From: Lentibacillus sp. CBA3610 | GTDB lineage: Bacteria > Bacillota > Bacilli > Bacillales > Amphibacillaceae | Direction of reading: 5' to 3' | Assembly (NCBI RefSeq): GCF_013373365.1 | Contig: NZ_CP035925.1 | Location: 1,240,001-1,304,000, forward strand | Length of the DNA: 64,000 bases | Shown here: one piece after another, positions 19,451-29,647 of the stretch | How positions within the stretch are numbered: position 1 is the first letter of the stretch | Layout: every line of letters starts with the position of its first letter | Made by a program: the position numbers and the translations under genes | Notes under the pieces: generated by a model | The model's input: the letters and a program-made list of their open reading frames with translations, nothing else | Databases searched by the model: none | Told to the model about the DNA's origin: nothing

Positions 19451-21494
19451 GGTTATGTTTTTCAATTTTATAATAAAGATTTCGTATCGATATGTTCAAT
19501 GCCTTAGCTGCCCGGGTTTTGTTGTTATCGTGTTCATTTAAAACATCTGTAATATATTGTTTTTCATACTGTTCCATAGCATTTTGCAATGTTTGATTTG
19601 CTGTTCCCGGTTTTAATGACTGAGATGTCCCGGCAAATGACATTAAATTGGGAATATGTTTTTTTCGAATCACTTCTTCACTCATATCCATATAAATCAT
19701 GGCCCGTCCGATGATATTTTCCAATTCACGGACATTACCGGACCAATGGTAATTCTTTAAATAGGCTGCAGCCTCTTCATCAATTGATTTCATATTTCTG
19801 CCATAGTCCTGATTAATTTTTTGGATAAGATAATCGATTAATTCGGGTAAATCCTCTATCCGCTCTTTTAACGATGGAATATAAATGGGCAATCGGTTCA
19901 AACGATAGTATAAATCTTCCCGGAATGTTTGGTTCATAATGGCTTTTTCAAGATTGATATTTGTCGCTGTAATCACCCGGACGTCTATGGCTATTGGACT
20001 GGTGCCGCCAACGCGAATGATTTCACCTTCCTGCAGCACGCGGAGCAGTTTTGCCTGCATGCGATGGGAAAGTTCCCCAATCTCATCAAGAAAAATGCTG
20101 CCCATATTTGCTTCTTCAAATAAGCCTTTTTTTCCGCCTTGTTTTGCCCCTGTGAAGGCACCCTCCTCGTAACCGAACAGCTCACTTTCCAGTATATTTT
20201 CAGCGATGGCGGCGCAGTTCACCCGAATAAATTTATTGTGTTTACGGTCACTTTCATTATGTATGGCATGTGCAAACAATTCTTTCCCTGTACCGGATTC
20301 CCCCCGCAACAGAACGGTTGCTGGAGTTTTGGCTCCTACCTTGGCTTGTTCAAGGGCTATCTGCATTTCGGTTGAAGAGCCAATAATGTCGTCAAATGTA
20401 TATTTAGCTTCAAGATTACGAATGATTTGTCTGGCACGTTTCAACTCACTCGTTAATGTCTGAATCTCTGAGACATCGTGTAATACACCTACACTGCCTT
20501 TCATTTTCCCATCGACAATAACAGGGGCAACATTAACTAATACGTCTTTTCTCGCCGGTCCCACTTTCATACGAACCCCGCGTACGGCCCGGCGTGTCTG
20601 CAGCACTTTCATGTGCATACTCTCGCCTTCTGAGATATCAGCCGTGGCGGGTTTTCCGATGATATCCGTTTCTCTGAGTCCGGTAATACGTGTATAAGCG
20701 GGATTGATCATAATCCCGATTCCGTTCTCATCAACGACCGAGATGGCTTCATCCGAGGACTGGATGATCGCTTCGAGCGATGTTTTAATTTCTTTTAAAT
20801 CTGTATTTTCTTCTGCCAGATTCATTACCTCTGTATTGTCTTTAAAAACAGAAAAAGCCCCAACCACTTGGCCCTCATCATTTATAATCGGGATCCTGGT
20901 CGTTATAACTTTTTTGCCATTTTCCAGGATGAGCCTTTGATTAACTTCTTTTCTCCGACTCCGTAAAACGTGGGGAAGCCTTGTATCAGCGATAACATGC
21001 TTTATATCCTGTCCGCTGAAGTGTTCTTTGGCTATACCGACAATCCGTTCGGCACTTTTATTAACAAACTGGACTATTTCCTGATCGTTCACCACTATCA
21101 TGCCGTCATGAATGTTATTAAGAATTAATTCCTGGTTATTTGTCTGCAGTTTCAAGCGTTCCAGCAATGATTCCTTTTCTTCCATCAATTCGGAAATGAT
21201 GGAAGCGACACTGCCCGGAATAACCACTGTTTTTCTGCCTCGTTTCTCAAGCAATTGCTCAAGTACATTCTCTTCGCCAGTGGCTTCAACAATGATATCA
21301 AGATCCTCAGTAACCCATTCATCAAGGCTGGTACTTGTCGGAATGCCGTAATCAGCCGCAATCTTTAACCCTTTCGCATTTGGGTTGGTATCGATAATTC
21401 CAGCAATAGTCATTTTTTCCGTATTATGTAAAATTTCCAGCAAGGCACTTCCGCCTTTTCCCGCTCCCACAATCAGGACCCGTTTCACAAGCAT
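19443..21494 (-). CDS. bkdR: Sigma-54-dependent activator of the bkd operon
   Basis: A protein of about 683 residues. The N-terminus is a Rossmann-like nucleotide-binding domain ([16 protein letters not shown]), followed by two PAS-type sensor domains, an AAA+ domain with Walker A GESGTGKE, the sigma-54 contact loop GAFTGA and Walker [12 protein letters not shown], and a Fis-type helix-turn-helix at the C-terminus ([20 protein letters not shown]). The likely start is the ATG at 21494, behind AAGGATGGGG; the reading from 21518 is longer but has no such site. It drives the bkd operon from the sigma-54 promoter just downstream. The sensed ligand is not shown by sequence. Confidence 0.93.
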   Translation of the reverse strand: MLVKRVLIVGAGKGGSALLEILHNTEKMTIAGIIDTNPNAKGLKIAADYGIPTSTSLDEWVTEDLDIIVEATGEENVLEQLLEKRGRKTVVIPGSVASIISELMEEKESLLERLKLQTNNQELILNNIHDGMIVVNDQEIVQFVNKSAERIVGIAKEHFSGQDIKHVIADTRLPHVLRSRRKEVNQRLILENGKKVITTRIPIINDEGQVVGAFSVFKDNTEVMNLAEENTDLKEIKTSLEAIIQSSDEAISVVDENGIGIMINPAYTRITGLRETDIIGKPATADISEGESMHMKVLQTRRAVRGVRMKVGPARKDVLVNVAPVIVDGKMKGSVGVLHDVSEIQTLTSELKRARQIIRNLEAKYTFDDIIGSSTEMQIALEQAKVGAKTPATVLLRGESGTGKELFAHAIHNESDRKHNKFIRVNCAAIAENILESELFGYEEGAFTGAKQGGKKGLFEEANMGSIFLDEIGELSHRMQAKLLRVLQEGEIIRVGGTSPIAIDVRVITATNINLEKAIMNQTFREDLYYRLNRLPIYIPSLKERIEDLPELIDYLIQKINQDYGRNMKSIDEEAAAYLKNYHWSGNVRELENIIGRAMIYMDMSEEVIRKKHIPNLMSFAGTSQSLKPGTANQTLQNAMEQYEKQYITDVLNEHDNNKTRAAKALNISIRNLYYKIEKHNLA

Positions 21495-21599
21495 CCCCAT
21501 CCTTGCAATATATTGCATGATTCAAGCATACGCTATTATGCATTTTCAGGCAAATAAAATCTAATTGATTATATTTCATTTAAAATGTTCGGCAGTCTG

Positions 21600-21628
21600 T
21601 TCATATTTCTCCGGAATTTTGCTATACT
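21600..21628 (+). promoter_or_regulatory. Extended -10 promoter for yqzF-aspartokinase
   Basis: TTCATA and TATACT are 17 bases apart, with TGC directly before the -10 box (extended -10). The promoter lies in the gap between divergent bkdR and yqzF and reads through repeat R2a. Confidence 0.5.
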
Positions 21629-21644
21629 TAAAACAATCTGTCTT

Positions 21645-21745
21645 ACATAGATGTGTGTTTGAGAAAGACTCGGCTTTCGCCTTGTATTTCCAGATGCCAG
21701 AGGCCAGAAGTCAGACTTGAGGAAATCGGCGAATTAGCCCTTTTC
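21645..21745 (+). repeat. R2 repeat copy a (diverged)
   Basis: The segment contains GACTCGGCTTTCGCC, CCAGAGGCCAGAAGTCAGACTTGA and GGAAATCGGCGAATTAGCCC. It shares the order and most bases with the copies at 37980 and 43420, but the right arm of the final hairpin is lost. It lies in the leader of yqzF. Confidence 0.7.
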
Positions 21746-21787
21746 AGGATTAAAACCAACATTACCCAGAATTATATATTCCACCTT

Positions 21788-21826
21788 ATTAAAAAGGAGG
21801 TTTTAACCGGACTTTTTGAACAATCT
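21788..21826 (+). repeat. R3 repeat remnant (both ends only)
   Basis: AAAAAGGAGG followed by GGACTTTTTGAACAATCTC joins what look like the two outer ends of the R3 element (compare 37605-37866) without its middle. It could be a deletion derivative. The AAGGAGG here is not followed by a start codon. Confidence 0.5.
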
Positions 21827-21848
21827 CATAAAGGGGTAATACAAAACC

Positions 21849-22082
21849 ATGATTCGAATTATCGCGGTACTGATGCTGCTTATACCCGGACTTATTTCTG
21901 CTTACGGTATTAAGTTAATGCGCGACTCAATATTCAACGAGTTTTATTCGATATTTTTTCACATTGGTATTCAATTTACTGTTGGTTTTCTGTTATTTAT
22001 TGGAGGAATCTTATTTATTGGCGGTTTTATTGTATATCGTGACAGAAAAAAGCAAAAGCAACATCGAAATAAAGATGATTAA
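21849..22082 (+). CDS. yqzF: DUF2627 membrane protein YqzF
   Basis: A 77-residue protein with two membrane segments (about residues 4-22 and 38-64) and a basic, charged tail (RDRKKQKQHRNKDD). Size, topology and position beside bkdR match YqzF/DUF2627 of Bacillus. No function is known for the family. It is followed after 52 bases by aspartokinase, likely in the same transcript. Confidence 0.82.
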   Translation: MIRIIAVLMLLIPGLISAYGIKLMRDSIFNEFYSIFFHIGIQFTVGFLLFIGGILFIGGFIVYRDRKKQKQHRNKDD

Positions 22083-22134
22083 TGAAAAACATCTGCTTAA
22101 ATCAATTTACAATTAATCAATGGAGAGGTGTAGC

Positions 22135-23481
22135 ATGAAAGTAGCAAAATTTGGGGGAAGTTCTGTAGCAAGCAGTGAACAGATCAAAAAAGTCGGATCA
22201 ATTATTGCCGATGATCCCGAGCGAAAATTTGTCGTTGTTTCGGCACCGGGCAAACGATTCTCAGACGATTCCAAAGTGACGGATCTTTTGATTGAACTGG
22301 CTGAATTGACAGCACAAAATAAAAATTCCGATTATAAATTAACGGAAATAATGAAGCGATTTTCTGAAATTGTGGAAGAACTGCAGATTTCCCAAACTGT
22401 TCTGAATGAAATCGAACAATCGATACAAACGATTTTAAACAGCGAGTGGTCAGAGCAAATGAAAACAGATGCGCTAAAATCGATTGGTGAAGACAGCAGT
22501 GCAAAAATAGTCAGTGAGTATTTAAACACGTTGGGCTTGAACGCTCAGTATGTCAATCCGAAGGAGGCAGGCATTATCGTCAGCAATGAACCGGGGAATG
22601 CACAAGTTCTGCAGGAAAGTTATGAACAATTATATAACATGAGGAAAATGGACGGTGTTTGTGTTATACCCGGATTCTTTGGTTATACGAACGATGGTGA
22701 GCTAATGACTTTTCCAAGAGGCGGATCAGACATTACCGGGTCTATAGTTGCTGCAGGTGTTCAGGCTGCTTTATATGAGAATTTTACAGATGTTGATTCT
22801 GTTTATGTTGTGGACCCAAGAGTTATTGAAAACCCGGAGGAAGTGACAAAACTGACATATAAAGAGATGCGTGAATTATCCTATTCCGGCTTTGGCGTGT
22901 TTCACGACGAAGCTCTAATGCCTGCGTTCCGGGCAGAAATACCCGTTTGCATAAAAAACACTAATAATCCGGCCAAGCCTGGTACTATGATTGTTTCGGA
23001 AAAAGATCCCGAGACGAGATGTGTGGTAGGCATCGCTGCTGATACAGGGTTTTCCAACTTATATGTCAGCAAATATCTGATGAACCGTGAAATTGGTTTC
23101 GGACGCAAGTTGTTGCAGATACTGGAAGATGAATCCATTTCGTTTGAGCATGCACCTTCCGGAATTGATAATATGTCCGTCATCATCCGTGACGACCAGC
23201 TGACGGCTGAAAAAGAACTGAACGTTATCAATCGTATTAACAGCGAATTGAACCCGGATACCATTTCAATTGATTACGGCTTTGCCATGGTCATGGTTGT
23301 CGGTGAAGGCATGATGAGTGCAGTTGGCATTGCTGAAAAATCGACAGCAGCTTTTGCTGAAGCCAACATCAGTATTGAAATGATCAACCAGGGATCTTCT
23401 GAAGTATCCGTCATGTTCGGTATTCGTAAGGACAAACTGGATTTGGCAGTTAAGTCTTTGTATAACAAGTTTTTTTCATAA
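22135..23481 (+). CDS. Aspartate kinase (monofunctional, class III-like)
   Basis: A 448-residue aspartokinase catalysing the first step from aspartate to lysine, threonine and methionine. The start is the ATG at 22135, five bases after GGAGAGGTG; a reading from 22120 would use that ribosome site as codons. KFGGSSVAS (residues 4-12) and FPRGGSDITG are the kinase motifs, and two C-terminal ACT domains (about residues 305-448, with MVVGEGM and SIEMINQGSSE) suggest feedback control by an amino acid. The long form resembles B. subtilis ThrD/YclM. No lysine riboswitch is present in the short leader. Confidence 0.92.
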   Translation: MKVAKFGGSSVASSEQIKKVGSIIADDPERKFVVVSAPGKRFSDDSKVTDLLIELAELTAQNKNSDYKLTEIMKRFSEIVEELQISQTVLNEIEQSIQTILNSEWSEQMKTDALKSIGEDSSAKIVSEYLNTLGLNAQYVNPKEAGIIVSNEPGNAQVLQESYEQLYNMRKMDGVCVIPGFFGYTNDGELMTFPRGGSDITGSIVAAGVQAALYENFTDVDSVYVVDPRVIENPEEVTKLTYKEMRELSYSGFGVFHDEALMPAFRAEIPVCIKNTNNPAKPGTMIVSEKDPETRCVVGIAADTGFSNLYVSKYLMNREIGFGRKLLQILEDESISFEHAPSGIDNMSVIIRDDQLTAEKELNVINRINSELNPDTISIDYGFAMVMVVGEGMMSAVGIAEKSTAAFAEANISIEMINQGSSEVSVMFGIRKDKLDLAVKSLYNKFFS

Positions 23482-23491
23482 GTTAAACTAT

Positions 23492-23530
23492 AAAAAGCTG
23501 TATGCGGGAATCCGCATACAGCTTTTTATT
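23492..23530 (+). terminator. Terminator after aspartokinase
   Basis: A 16-base perfect stem, AAAAAGCTGTATGCGG against CCGCATACAGCTTTTT, with a 4-base loop lies 10 bases after the stop codon. Confidence 0.92.
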
Positions 23531-23531
23531 T

Positions 23532-24000
23532 AAGGCTCTTTTCGTAAACTTTGCTGCTTTTTAATCTCGAAGTTGATATAAACTGCGATACAATGAAAAA
23601 GTTGAGTGCAATGACACCGCTCCGGAAATACGCTCCGCTTTCCGCGGGCGGCTGGTGAGCCTCCTCGTGCTTACGCACTGCGGGGTCTCACCTATGCCTA
23701 TCCTCCCGCAGGAGTCTCCGCGTATTTCCTCCGCTGGTGTTGACTTTCATGTTCTCTCATCATGATAGAACACGACACTAAGCTGCGGAAAAATGCGAGA
23801 CTCCTGCGGAAAAGGAACAGTCTGAAGACCCCACAGCGAGCGGTTTTTGCGAGCGAGGAGGCTGAAGCGTTCCCCGCGGAAAGCGAGTATTTTTCCGCAG
23901 CGACGAACGAGCACACGCCCCCGATGTGAAGGAGGACATTGGTTACGTCGCAATTTATGGATTTTGTACCAAAAACAATACTCTTTGAGAAAACAGCCTT
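23532..24000 (+). repeat. R1 repeat copy C (long form)
   Basis: This is the cleanest full copy. The ends AAGGCTCTTTTCGTAAACTT and AAGGCTGTTTTCTCAAAGAG (right end, reverse complement) are inverted repeats, and ATTT flanks both sides. The first inner module is the long form: GCTCCGGAAATACGC and GCGTATTTCCTCCGC bracket a hairpin rich in GC. The second module is TGCGGAAAAATGCG facing GTATTTTTCCGCAGCG. It lies between convergent aspartokinase and spo0A. Confidence 0.88.
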
Positions 24001-24057
24001 ATTTAAGGAAAAGTTCATTGTTGAAAAAGACTACAAAAAATGAAACGTCTCTTTGTC

Positions 24058-24840
24058 CTAGCTTGCTTTGTGTTCCAGGCGAAGACGGTCAGCGACCATG
24101 GCGATGAATTCTGAATTGGTCGGTTTCGCCTTTGAAATATTAACCGTATAGCCGAATAATGCTGAAATGGATTCAACATTGCCGCGGCTCCATGCAACTT
24201 CTATCGCATGGCGAATTGCCCGTTCCACACGGGATGCAGTTGTATTGAACTTTTTAGCAATATCCGGATACAATACTTTGGTGATGGAACCCAGAAGTTC
24301 AATATCATTATAAACCATCGTGATCGCTTCCCTTAAATACATATAACCCTTAATATGCGCCGGTACACCAATTTCATGAATGATATTCGTTATACTCGCT
24401 TCCAGATCTTTCTTATTTCGTTCTTTACTATTTGTCTTCTTCGGTACCGCCTGTTTAATCGTTTTTGTGCCCTGCACCTGGCGAACCTGTTCAGCTAAAT
24501 TATCCATTTCAAATGGTTTTAAAATAAAGTATGAAGCCCCTAAATCGACTGCTTTTTTCATGACCTCTTCCTGACCAAAAGCAGTCAGCATAATAACATT
24601 TGGATTATGTCCCCGCTCTGATTCGCGAATTGTATTTAAAACACCCAGGCCATCAATATGCGGCATGATAATGTCTAAAACAATTACATCCGGATCTGTG
24701 TCCTCCAGCATTTCCAGACATTCACGGCCATTATAAGCAATGCCAGTCACTTCAATATCCGGCTGGCCGTCAAAATATTCTTCCATTAATTCAACAAGTT
24801 CCCGATTGTCATCAACCAAACAAACTGAGATTTTTTCCAC
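24058..24840 (-). CDS. spo0A: Sporulation master regulator Spo0A
   Basis: A 260-residue response regulator. Receiver domain: acid pair D10-D11, phospho-acceptor D56 in VLDIIMP, and K108 in FILKPFE. After a variable linker comes the Spo0A-type DNA-binding domain with the recognition helix region [20 protein letters not shown]. It receives phosphate from the phosphorelay and controls entry into sporulation and other stationary-phase traits. Its promoter region holds a sigma-H promoter and two 0A boxes. It is downstream of spoIVB, as in all spore-forming Bacillaceae. Confidence 0.98.
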   Translation of the reverse strand: MEKISVCLVDDNRELVELMEEYFDGQPDIEVTGIAYNGRECLEMLEDTDPDVIVLDIIMPHIDGLGVLNTIRESERGHNPNVIMLTAFGQEEVMKKAVDLGASYFILKPFEMDNLAEQVRQVQGTKTIKQAVPKKTNSKERNKKDLEASITNIIHEIGVPAHIKGYMYLREAITMVYNDIELLGSITKVLYPDIAKKFNTTASRVERAIRHAIEVAWSRGNVESISALFGYTVNISKAKPTNSEFIAMVADRLRLEHKAS

Positions 24841-24879
24841 GTTAAGTTCCTCCTTTAATTCGAGCTTTCTCCACGTAAT

Positions 24880-24908
24880 ATATTCGACACAAGATTCAAA
24901 TATCCTTT
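24880..24908 (-). promoter_or_regulatory. Sigma-H promoter of spo0A (Ps-like) overlapping a 0A box
   Basis: AAAGGATAT, 11 bases, GTCGAATAT match the sigma-H consensus in both boxes. The 0A box TGTCGAA (24883-24889) overlaps the -10 element. The start codon lies 40 bases downstream, with AAAGGAGG before it. Confidence 0.8.
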
Positions 24909-25004
24909 TTTTATTTGAAAAACATTAAATTTTTTTCGGTTTACTTAAATTTTCTCCTTTTTACTTTAAATATCGATATTATTTGATAAAAATTGACATA
25001 ACTT

Positions 25005-25011
25005 TGTCGAA
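25005..25011 (+). promoter_or_regulatory. 0A box upstream of spo0A
   Basis: TGTCGAA (in TTGTCGAAAAA) is a perfect Spo0A-binding core about 120 bases upstream of the sigma-H -10 box. It is consistent with autoregulation. Confidence 0.6.
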
Positions 25012-25060
25012 AAATCTTTAGATTAGTTAAATTATATCATAAAGCGAATCTCGTGTACGG

Positions 25061-25102
25061 AAAAAAATGACTTGCTATAGGATTTACCCCATAACAAGTC
25101 AT
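25061..25102 (-). terminator. Terminator after spoIVB
   Basis: ATGACTTGTTAT pairs with ATAGCAAGTCAT and is followed by T7 on the minus strand, separating spoIVB from spo0A. Confidence 0.82.
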
Positions 25103-25114
25103 TTAAATGCGTAT

Positions 25115-26422
25115 TCAGCTTGCTTGATCTTGCCCTTCTTTATCTTCCACTTCTACACCCGTTTCCTGAAGCATCCACTCAATATGCACGCCATAACCGC
25201 TTGTCGGGTCATTCACAAAAACATGTGTAACAGCTCCAATCACTTTCCCATCCTGGATAATCGGGCTGCCGCTCATGCCTTGTACAATTCCGCCGGTTTC
25301 ATTTAAAAGTTCTTCATCAGTAATCTGTACCACCATTCCTTTTTTGGCGGGGAACTTTTGAGGTACACTGCTGACAACTTTTACATCAAATTCCTTGACT
25401 TCTTCTCCTTCAAGCACGGTCAAAATTTTTGCCGGACCCTCTTTTACTTCATGTGACAATGCGATTGGCATTGGTTCGTCATATTCGCCATTCTTTATAG
25501 GTTTGTTAAGTTCGCCAAAAATCCCAAATGGACTATTTTTGGTAATACTTCCAATCTTTTCGTCCTGCATGGAAAATTTCGCTTGTTTTTCGCCTGGTGT
25601 ACCGTGATTTCCTTTTTCAATCGATGTTACATTCGAGCGAACAATGGATCCGTTATGAATTTCGATTGGTTTTTGGGTGTCCATATCGGAAATGACGTGG
25701 CCAAGAGCACCGTAGTTTTTAGTTTCCGGATCATAAAAGGTCATCGTTCCAATGCCTGCAGCTGAATCACGTATATATAATCCAATACGGTAATCACCTT
25801 CTTCTGCATCTTTCACTGGATCTAATGTCGTCTTAATCGTTTCGTCGTCCCGCTTCACTTTTACATCCATTTTTTCGTCATTTTCGCCAGCTTCTTCTAC
25901 AACCGGCTTGACATCTTCCATCTCTTTTACTTCTTCTCCATTTATTTCCAGGATCACGTCACCTACTTCAATGTTGGCATCTTCACCGGGGGATACCATC
26001 CCATTTTCACCCTTGATTTGATGGTGACCTACAACAAGCACGCCAAGTGTATGAAGCTGAACACCAATTGATTGTCCGCCGGGAATGACCTCAATATCTT
26101 CAAGTGCTGAAACGTCCACTTTTTTGATGGGCATTCCCGCCGCTTCATAAATCAGCTCATGGTTACCAGGTTCTTTCGCGTAAAATTCTGTGGAATCAAT
26201 TGCCTGCAGACTATTTCCTGAAGTATTCACCGACACATTATCACCAAGTGCCGGCACATTTATAGGTGATGAAGCATTATCAAAAGCTGTAACCTGATTA
26301 GGAATGGAAAGGTATTGATTTACAGGTGCAATAAAAGGTACTGCCAATATTGCTATAAGAAGCAGGATACCTGTTAATAGCCGAAATGTTTGATGATATT
26401 TCACCCAATTCACTCTCCTCAT
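25115..26422 (-). CDS. spoIVB: SpoIVB signalling serine peptidase
   Basis: A 435-residue S55-family protease. An N-terminal membrane anchor (about residues 13-32) is followed by a PDZ domain (about 120-200, with [15 protein letters not shown]) and the C-terminal protease domain holding [17 protein letters not shown], where the S of MSGSP is the catalytic serine. It is made in the forespore and cleaves SpoIVFA, which leads to sigma-K activation in the mother cell. Several start codons are possible (ATG at 26422, GTG nearby), all just after AGGATGAGGAG. The gene lies upstream of spo0A and downstream of recN. Confidence 0.96.
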   Translation of the reverse strand: MRRVNWVKYHQTFRLLTGILLLIAILAVPFIAPVNQYLSIPNQVTAFDNASSPINVPALGDNVSVNTSGNSLQAIDSTEFYAKEPGNHELIYEAAGMPIKKVDVSALEDIEVIPGGQSIGVQLHTLGVLVVGHHQIKGENGMVSPGEDANIEVGDVILEINGEEVKEMEDVKPVVEEAGENDEKMDVKVKRDDETIKTTLDPVKDAEEGDYRIGLYIRDSAAGIGTMTFYDPETKNYGALGHVISDMDTQKPIEIHNGSIVRSNVTSIEKGNHGTPGEKQAKFSMQDEKIGSITKNSPFGIFGELNKPIKNGEYDEPMPIALSHEVKEGPAKILTVLEGEEVKEFDVKVVSSVPQKFPAKKGMVVQITDEELLNETGGIVQGMSGSPIIQDGKVIGAVTHVFVNDPTSGYGVHIEWMLQETGVEVEDKEGQDQAS

Positions 26423-26555
26423 CCTAACCCCATACGATTATTTTTTCTCTCTGTATTTCTAATTTGACCGAACGCGTCCCGTTTTAAACTGGTGAAATTC
26501 AAGAAAAGATGTGTAACATTTCCTGTTATATTTATAATGTGGAATCCAGCAAAAA

Positions 26556-26586
26556 AATAAAGCCGGAAAGTTTATTATGCCGGCTT
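26556..26586 (-). terminator. Terminator after recN
   Basis: On the minus strand AAAGCCGG and CCGGCTTT form a stem, followed by a T-rich run (ATTTTTTTGC), about 15 bases after the recN stop. Confidence 0.82.
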
Positions 26587-26600
26587 TTATCGTCATTTAT

Positions 26601-28307
26601 TCATATTGTTTTTTTGTATTTGGAGGCCAGTTCAAGTAATTCAGTTGCATGGTCTTTTGCAGTATTTGTTAATTGAGTGCCTGTTATCATACGGCCTAAT
26701 TCATTTATTTTTTCGTTTTCGGATAATCCCACAACACTGGTTGAAGTCCGATTGTTATTTTCATGCTTTTGAATGAGTTTGTGGGTATCCGACATGGCAG
26801 CAACCTGTGGCAAGTGTGTTATACATAATACTTGTGACTGGGTGGAAATTTGCTGAATTTTTTCAGCTATTGCCTGTGCCACTCGCCCGCTGACGCCAGT
26901 ATCCACCTCGTCAAATATAACACTTGTAATACCTTGATCCTTGGCAAAAATTCCTTTTAACGCCAGCATAATACGTGACAATTCACCACCCGATGCCACT
27001 TTATGCAACGGTTTCAGCGGTTCTCCCGGATTAGTCGATATTTGAAAATGAATAAAGTCGAAACCATTTTGGTGCAGTTTGGGATATTCCCCTGCTTTAT
27101 TGCTTGTGTTAAAAGAAACTGAAAAAGAAGATTTTTCCAAGTATAGGTCTTTTAATTCATTATGGATATTATGCGTTAATGATTCGGCGGCCTTTCTGCG
27201 CAGATCATGCAGTTCCTTCGCTTCCAGGTAGGCATCGTGGTAAATTTCGTCAATTTGCTTCTCCAGCTTTGATAAGTGCGAATCTTTATTCGTGATCTCT
27301 TCCAGTTCTTCTTCAATTTTTCCAAGGTACTCTAAAATGTCATTGACGGTTTGACCATATTTTTTCTTTAATCGGTTGATCTCATTCAATCGTGATTCAA
27401 TTTCATTCAGACGCTCGGGGTCATATTCCAAAGTATCTGTATAATTGCGCAGTTCATACATCAATTCCTCGATTAGAAAATAATGATTGGACATTTCCTC
27501 AGACTTTTCAGAGATGAATGTATCATATTCACTGCTGGTCTGGAGTGCTTGATTGGCGATATTAAGCCATTCCAAACCTTTTTGTTCACCATACAGCGCA
27601 TTATAAGCGTCCTGCAGGCCATTATAAATACGTTCAAAATTCGCCAATTGGCTGCGCTCTTCTTCCAGCTGATCATCTTCATCCGGAACAAGATTCGCTT
27701 GTTCGATTTCATTTTTCTGGAACTTAAGCAAATCCAGGCGCTGAGATATTTCCTGTTCATTTTCACTTAATTCCTTATACCGCTTTTGTAATCCGGAAAG
27801 TTTATGATATAAGTTCGCATATTCCTCTTTCGTCTTTGTTATCCGCTTAACGTCATATAAATCCAGCAGCTGAATGTGGTTGTCTGCATTCAGTAATGAT
27901 TGGGTCTCATGCTGACTGTGTATATCGATTAAATTTTTGCCAAATTCTTTTAAAATCGCCAATGTCACTAACTTGCCGTTAACCCTGCAAATACTCTTTC
28001 CGCCTGATGTAATCGTCCGGTGAAGCACAACCATCTCATCCTGTATATTAATCCCATATAACTCAGCTGTCTTATAAATCTGGTGTGTGTTTGAGTCTAA
28101 AGTGAATAGACCTTCAATTTCCGCCCTGTTTGTTCCATGCCGTACATATTCAACAGATCCGCGACCGCCAGCCAGTAATTGAACGGCATCAATAATAATT
28201 GATTTTCCTGCTCCTGTTTCGCCGGTCAAAACCGTTAGACCATCATTAAATGTGATCGATAAATTGTCTATAATCGCAAAATCCTGTATTGATAATTCTG
28301 TCAGCAC
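26601..28307 (-). CDS. recN: DNA repair protein RecN
   Basis: A 568-residue SMC-like ATPase that acts early in double-strand break repair. Visible are Walker A TGETGAGKSI (about residues 28-37), two long coiled-coil stretches around residues 150-220 and 290-390, the signature ASGGELSRIMLALKG, and Walker B SVIFDEVDTGVSG. The length is normal. It follows ahrC by 16 bases, the Bacillus arrangement, so it is probably co-transcribed from tlyA. Confidence 0.97.
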   Translation of the reverse strand: MLTELSIQDFAIIDNLSITFNDGLTVLTGETGAGKSIIIDAVQLLAGGRGSVEYVRHGTNRAEIEGLFTLDSNTHQIYKTAELYGINIQDEMVVLHRTITSGGKSICRVNGKLVTLAILKEFGKNLIDIHSQHETQSLLNADNHIQLLDLYDVKRITKTKEEYANLYHKLSGLQKRYKELSENEQEISQRLDLLKFQKNEIEQANLVPDEDDQLEEERSQLANFERIYNGLQDAYNALYGEQKGLEWLNIANQALQTSSEYDTFISEKSEEMSNHYFLIEELMYELRNYTDTLEYDPERLNEIESRLNEINRLKKKYGQTVNDILEYLGKIEEELEEITNKDSHLSKLEKQIDEIYHDAYLEAKELHDLRRKAAESLTHNIHNELKDLYLEKSSFSVSFNTSNKAGEYPKLHQNGFDFIHFQISTNPGEPLKPLHKVASGGELSRIMLALKGIFAKDQGITSVIFDEVDTGVSGRVAQAIAEKIQQISTQSQVLCITHLPQVAAMSDTHKLIQKHENNNRTSTSVVGLSENEKINELGRMITGTQLTNTAKDHATELLELASKYKKTI

Positions 28308-28323
28308 TTATGTCACCTCATCA

Positions 28324-28773
28324 TTAAAGCATACTTAAGAAACGTTGCTCGATTTCGGCCGAATCATCCTCAGTTCTGCAAATGATTAAACACGTATCAT
28401 CACCGCATATGGTGCCCATGATTTCGTCCCATTCCAGCTTATCAATCAGCGCACCAAGAGCTTGCGCGTTGCCCGGCAACGTTTTTAAAACAATAAAATG
28501 ACTCGTATGCTCGATTTTTACAAAAGCATCCCTGACTAAGCGCTTTAATTTGTCCAGGGGATTAAACCGCTGATCTGCCGGCAAACTATACTTATAACGG
28601 CCATATGACGCAGGGACCTTTACCAGGTGCAGGTCTTTAATGTCACGGGATACGGTTGCCTGCGTCACATTATAATTCAGTGACTTCAATTCATCGACTA
28701 ACTCGTCCTGCGTTTCGATTTCATTGTCCGTTATAAGTTCCCGTATTTTGATATGACGCTGAATTTTACTCAT
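28324..28773 (-). CDS. ahrC: Arginine repressor/activator AhrC (ArgR)
   Basis: A 149-residue ArgR-family regulator. The N-terminal winged helix (residues 1-70, with [16 protein letters not shown]) binds ARG boxes; the C-terminal part (residues 80-149) has [14 protein letters not shown] for L-arginine binding and hexamer formation. It represses arginine biosynthesis and activates catabolism. It sits between tlyA and recN, as in B. subtilis. Confidence 0.96.
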   Translation of the reverse strand: MSKIQRHIKIRELITDNEIETQDELVDELKSLNYNVTQATVSRDIKDLHLVKVPASYGRYKYSLPADQRFNPLDKLKRLVRDAFVKIEHTSHFIVLKTLPGNAQALGALIDKLEWDEIMGTICGDDTCLIICRTEDDSAEIEQRFLSML

Positions 28774-28797
28774 TAAAAGGCCTCCATTTCTGACCGG

Positions 28798-29622
28798 TCA
28801 CTCTGTTTTCTTTGCCTGAAACGCATCGTGAGCTCTTTCCACCAGTTCTTTCAATACAACATCCCGTTTATTGATTTCGGATTCATCCTTTTTCCAGCCT
28901 AAATGGGCTAAAAATTCAATGTTGCCATCTCCGCCTGTTATCGGTGAATACGTTAGGTCAATCAGTTGATAGCCTTCCTGTTCGGCAAACACGATGATCT
29001 TCTCTAAAACACTCAAGTGTATCCTTCTATCCCGGACAATACCTTTTTTACCAACCTGATCACGCCCGGCTTCAAATTGAGGCTTAATGAGAGCAATTAC
29101 ATCACTGCCAGATTTCAGCAGCTGACGCAATACCGGTAAAATTAATGTCAGGGAGATAAATGAGACGTCAATTGTTGCAAAATCCGGCTGACCATGCTGA
29201 ATCATATCCGGTGTTACGTAGCGAAAATTCGTCCGTTCCATGACAATGACCCGTTCATCATTGCGCAGCTTCCAATTCAGCTGATTATAGCCTGTATCAA
29301 TGGCATAACAAAGCTGTGCACCGTACTTCAGTGCACAATCAGTGAAACCGCCGGTAGAGGAACCAACATCCATCATCGTTCTTTTTTTAAGGTTGATGGA
29401 AAAATCATCCAGCGCTTTTTCAAGTTTTAAACCGCCGCGACCGACATATGGAATGGATTGTCCCTTTAGAGTCAAAGGAACAGACGCATCGATTTTCATT
29501 CCCGGTTTATCAAGACGGTGATTCTCAGTGAAAATAAGGCCCGCCATAATAAGCCTTTTTGCTTTTTCCCTGGTTTCAGCCAATTGCCGCTCAACCAACA
29601 AAACATCCAAACGTTTTTTCAT
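28798..29622 (-). CDS. yqxC: TlyA-family rRNA methyltransferase/hemolysin-like protein (YqxC)
   Basis: A 274-residue protein with an N-terminal S4 RNA-binding domain (residues 1-65, RLDVLLVERQLAETREKAKR) and a Rossmann methyltransferase domain with the SAM motif MMDVGSSTGGFTDCAL (about residues 84-99) and a late KPQFEAGRD. TlyA proteins methylate ribose in 16S and 23S rRNA. It lies 25 bases after oapA, where dxs would be expected upstream in many Bacillaceae. Confidence 0.92.
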   Translation of the reverse strand: MKKRLDVLLVERQLAETREKAKRLIMAGLIFTENHRLDKPGMKIDASVPLTLKGQSIPYVGRGGLKLEKALDDFSINLKKRTMMDVGSSTGGFTDCALKYGAQLCYAIDTGYNQLNWKLRNDERVIVMERTNFRYVTPDMIQHGQPDFATIDVSFISLTLILPVLRQLLKSGSDVIALIKPQFEAGRDQVGKKGIVRDRRIHLSVLEKIIVFAEQEGYQLIDLTYSPITGGDGNIEFLAHLGWKKDESEINKRDVVLKELVERAHDAFQAKKTE

Positions 29623-29647
29623 AATTGATACCCTTTATTCATGAATT

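Noticed and set aside
22083-22134. Lysine riboswitch before aspartokinase
   Set aside because: The leader between yqzF and the aspartokinase start is about 50 bases, far too short.
23698-24018. ORFs of 60-106 codons in the R1 copies (also 34569-34890, 34908-35096, 44246-44539, 48967-49195)
   Set aside because: They recur only because the repeats recur, lie in both strands of palindromic DNA, lack ribosome sites and resemble no real family.
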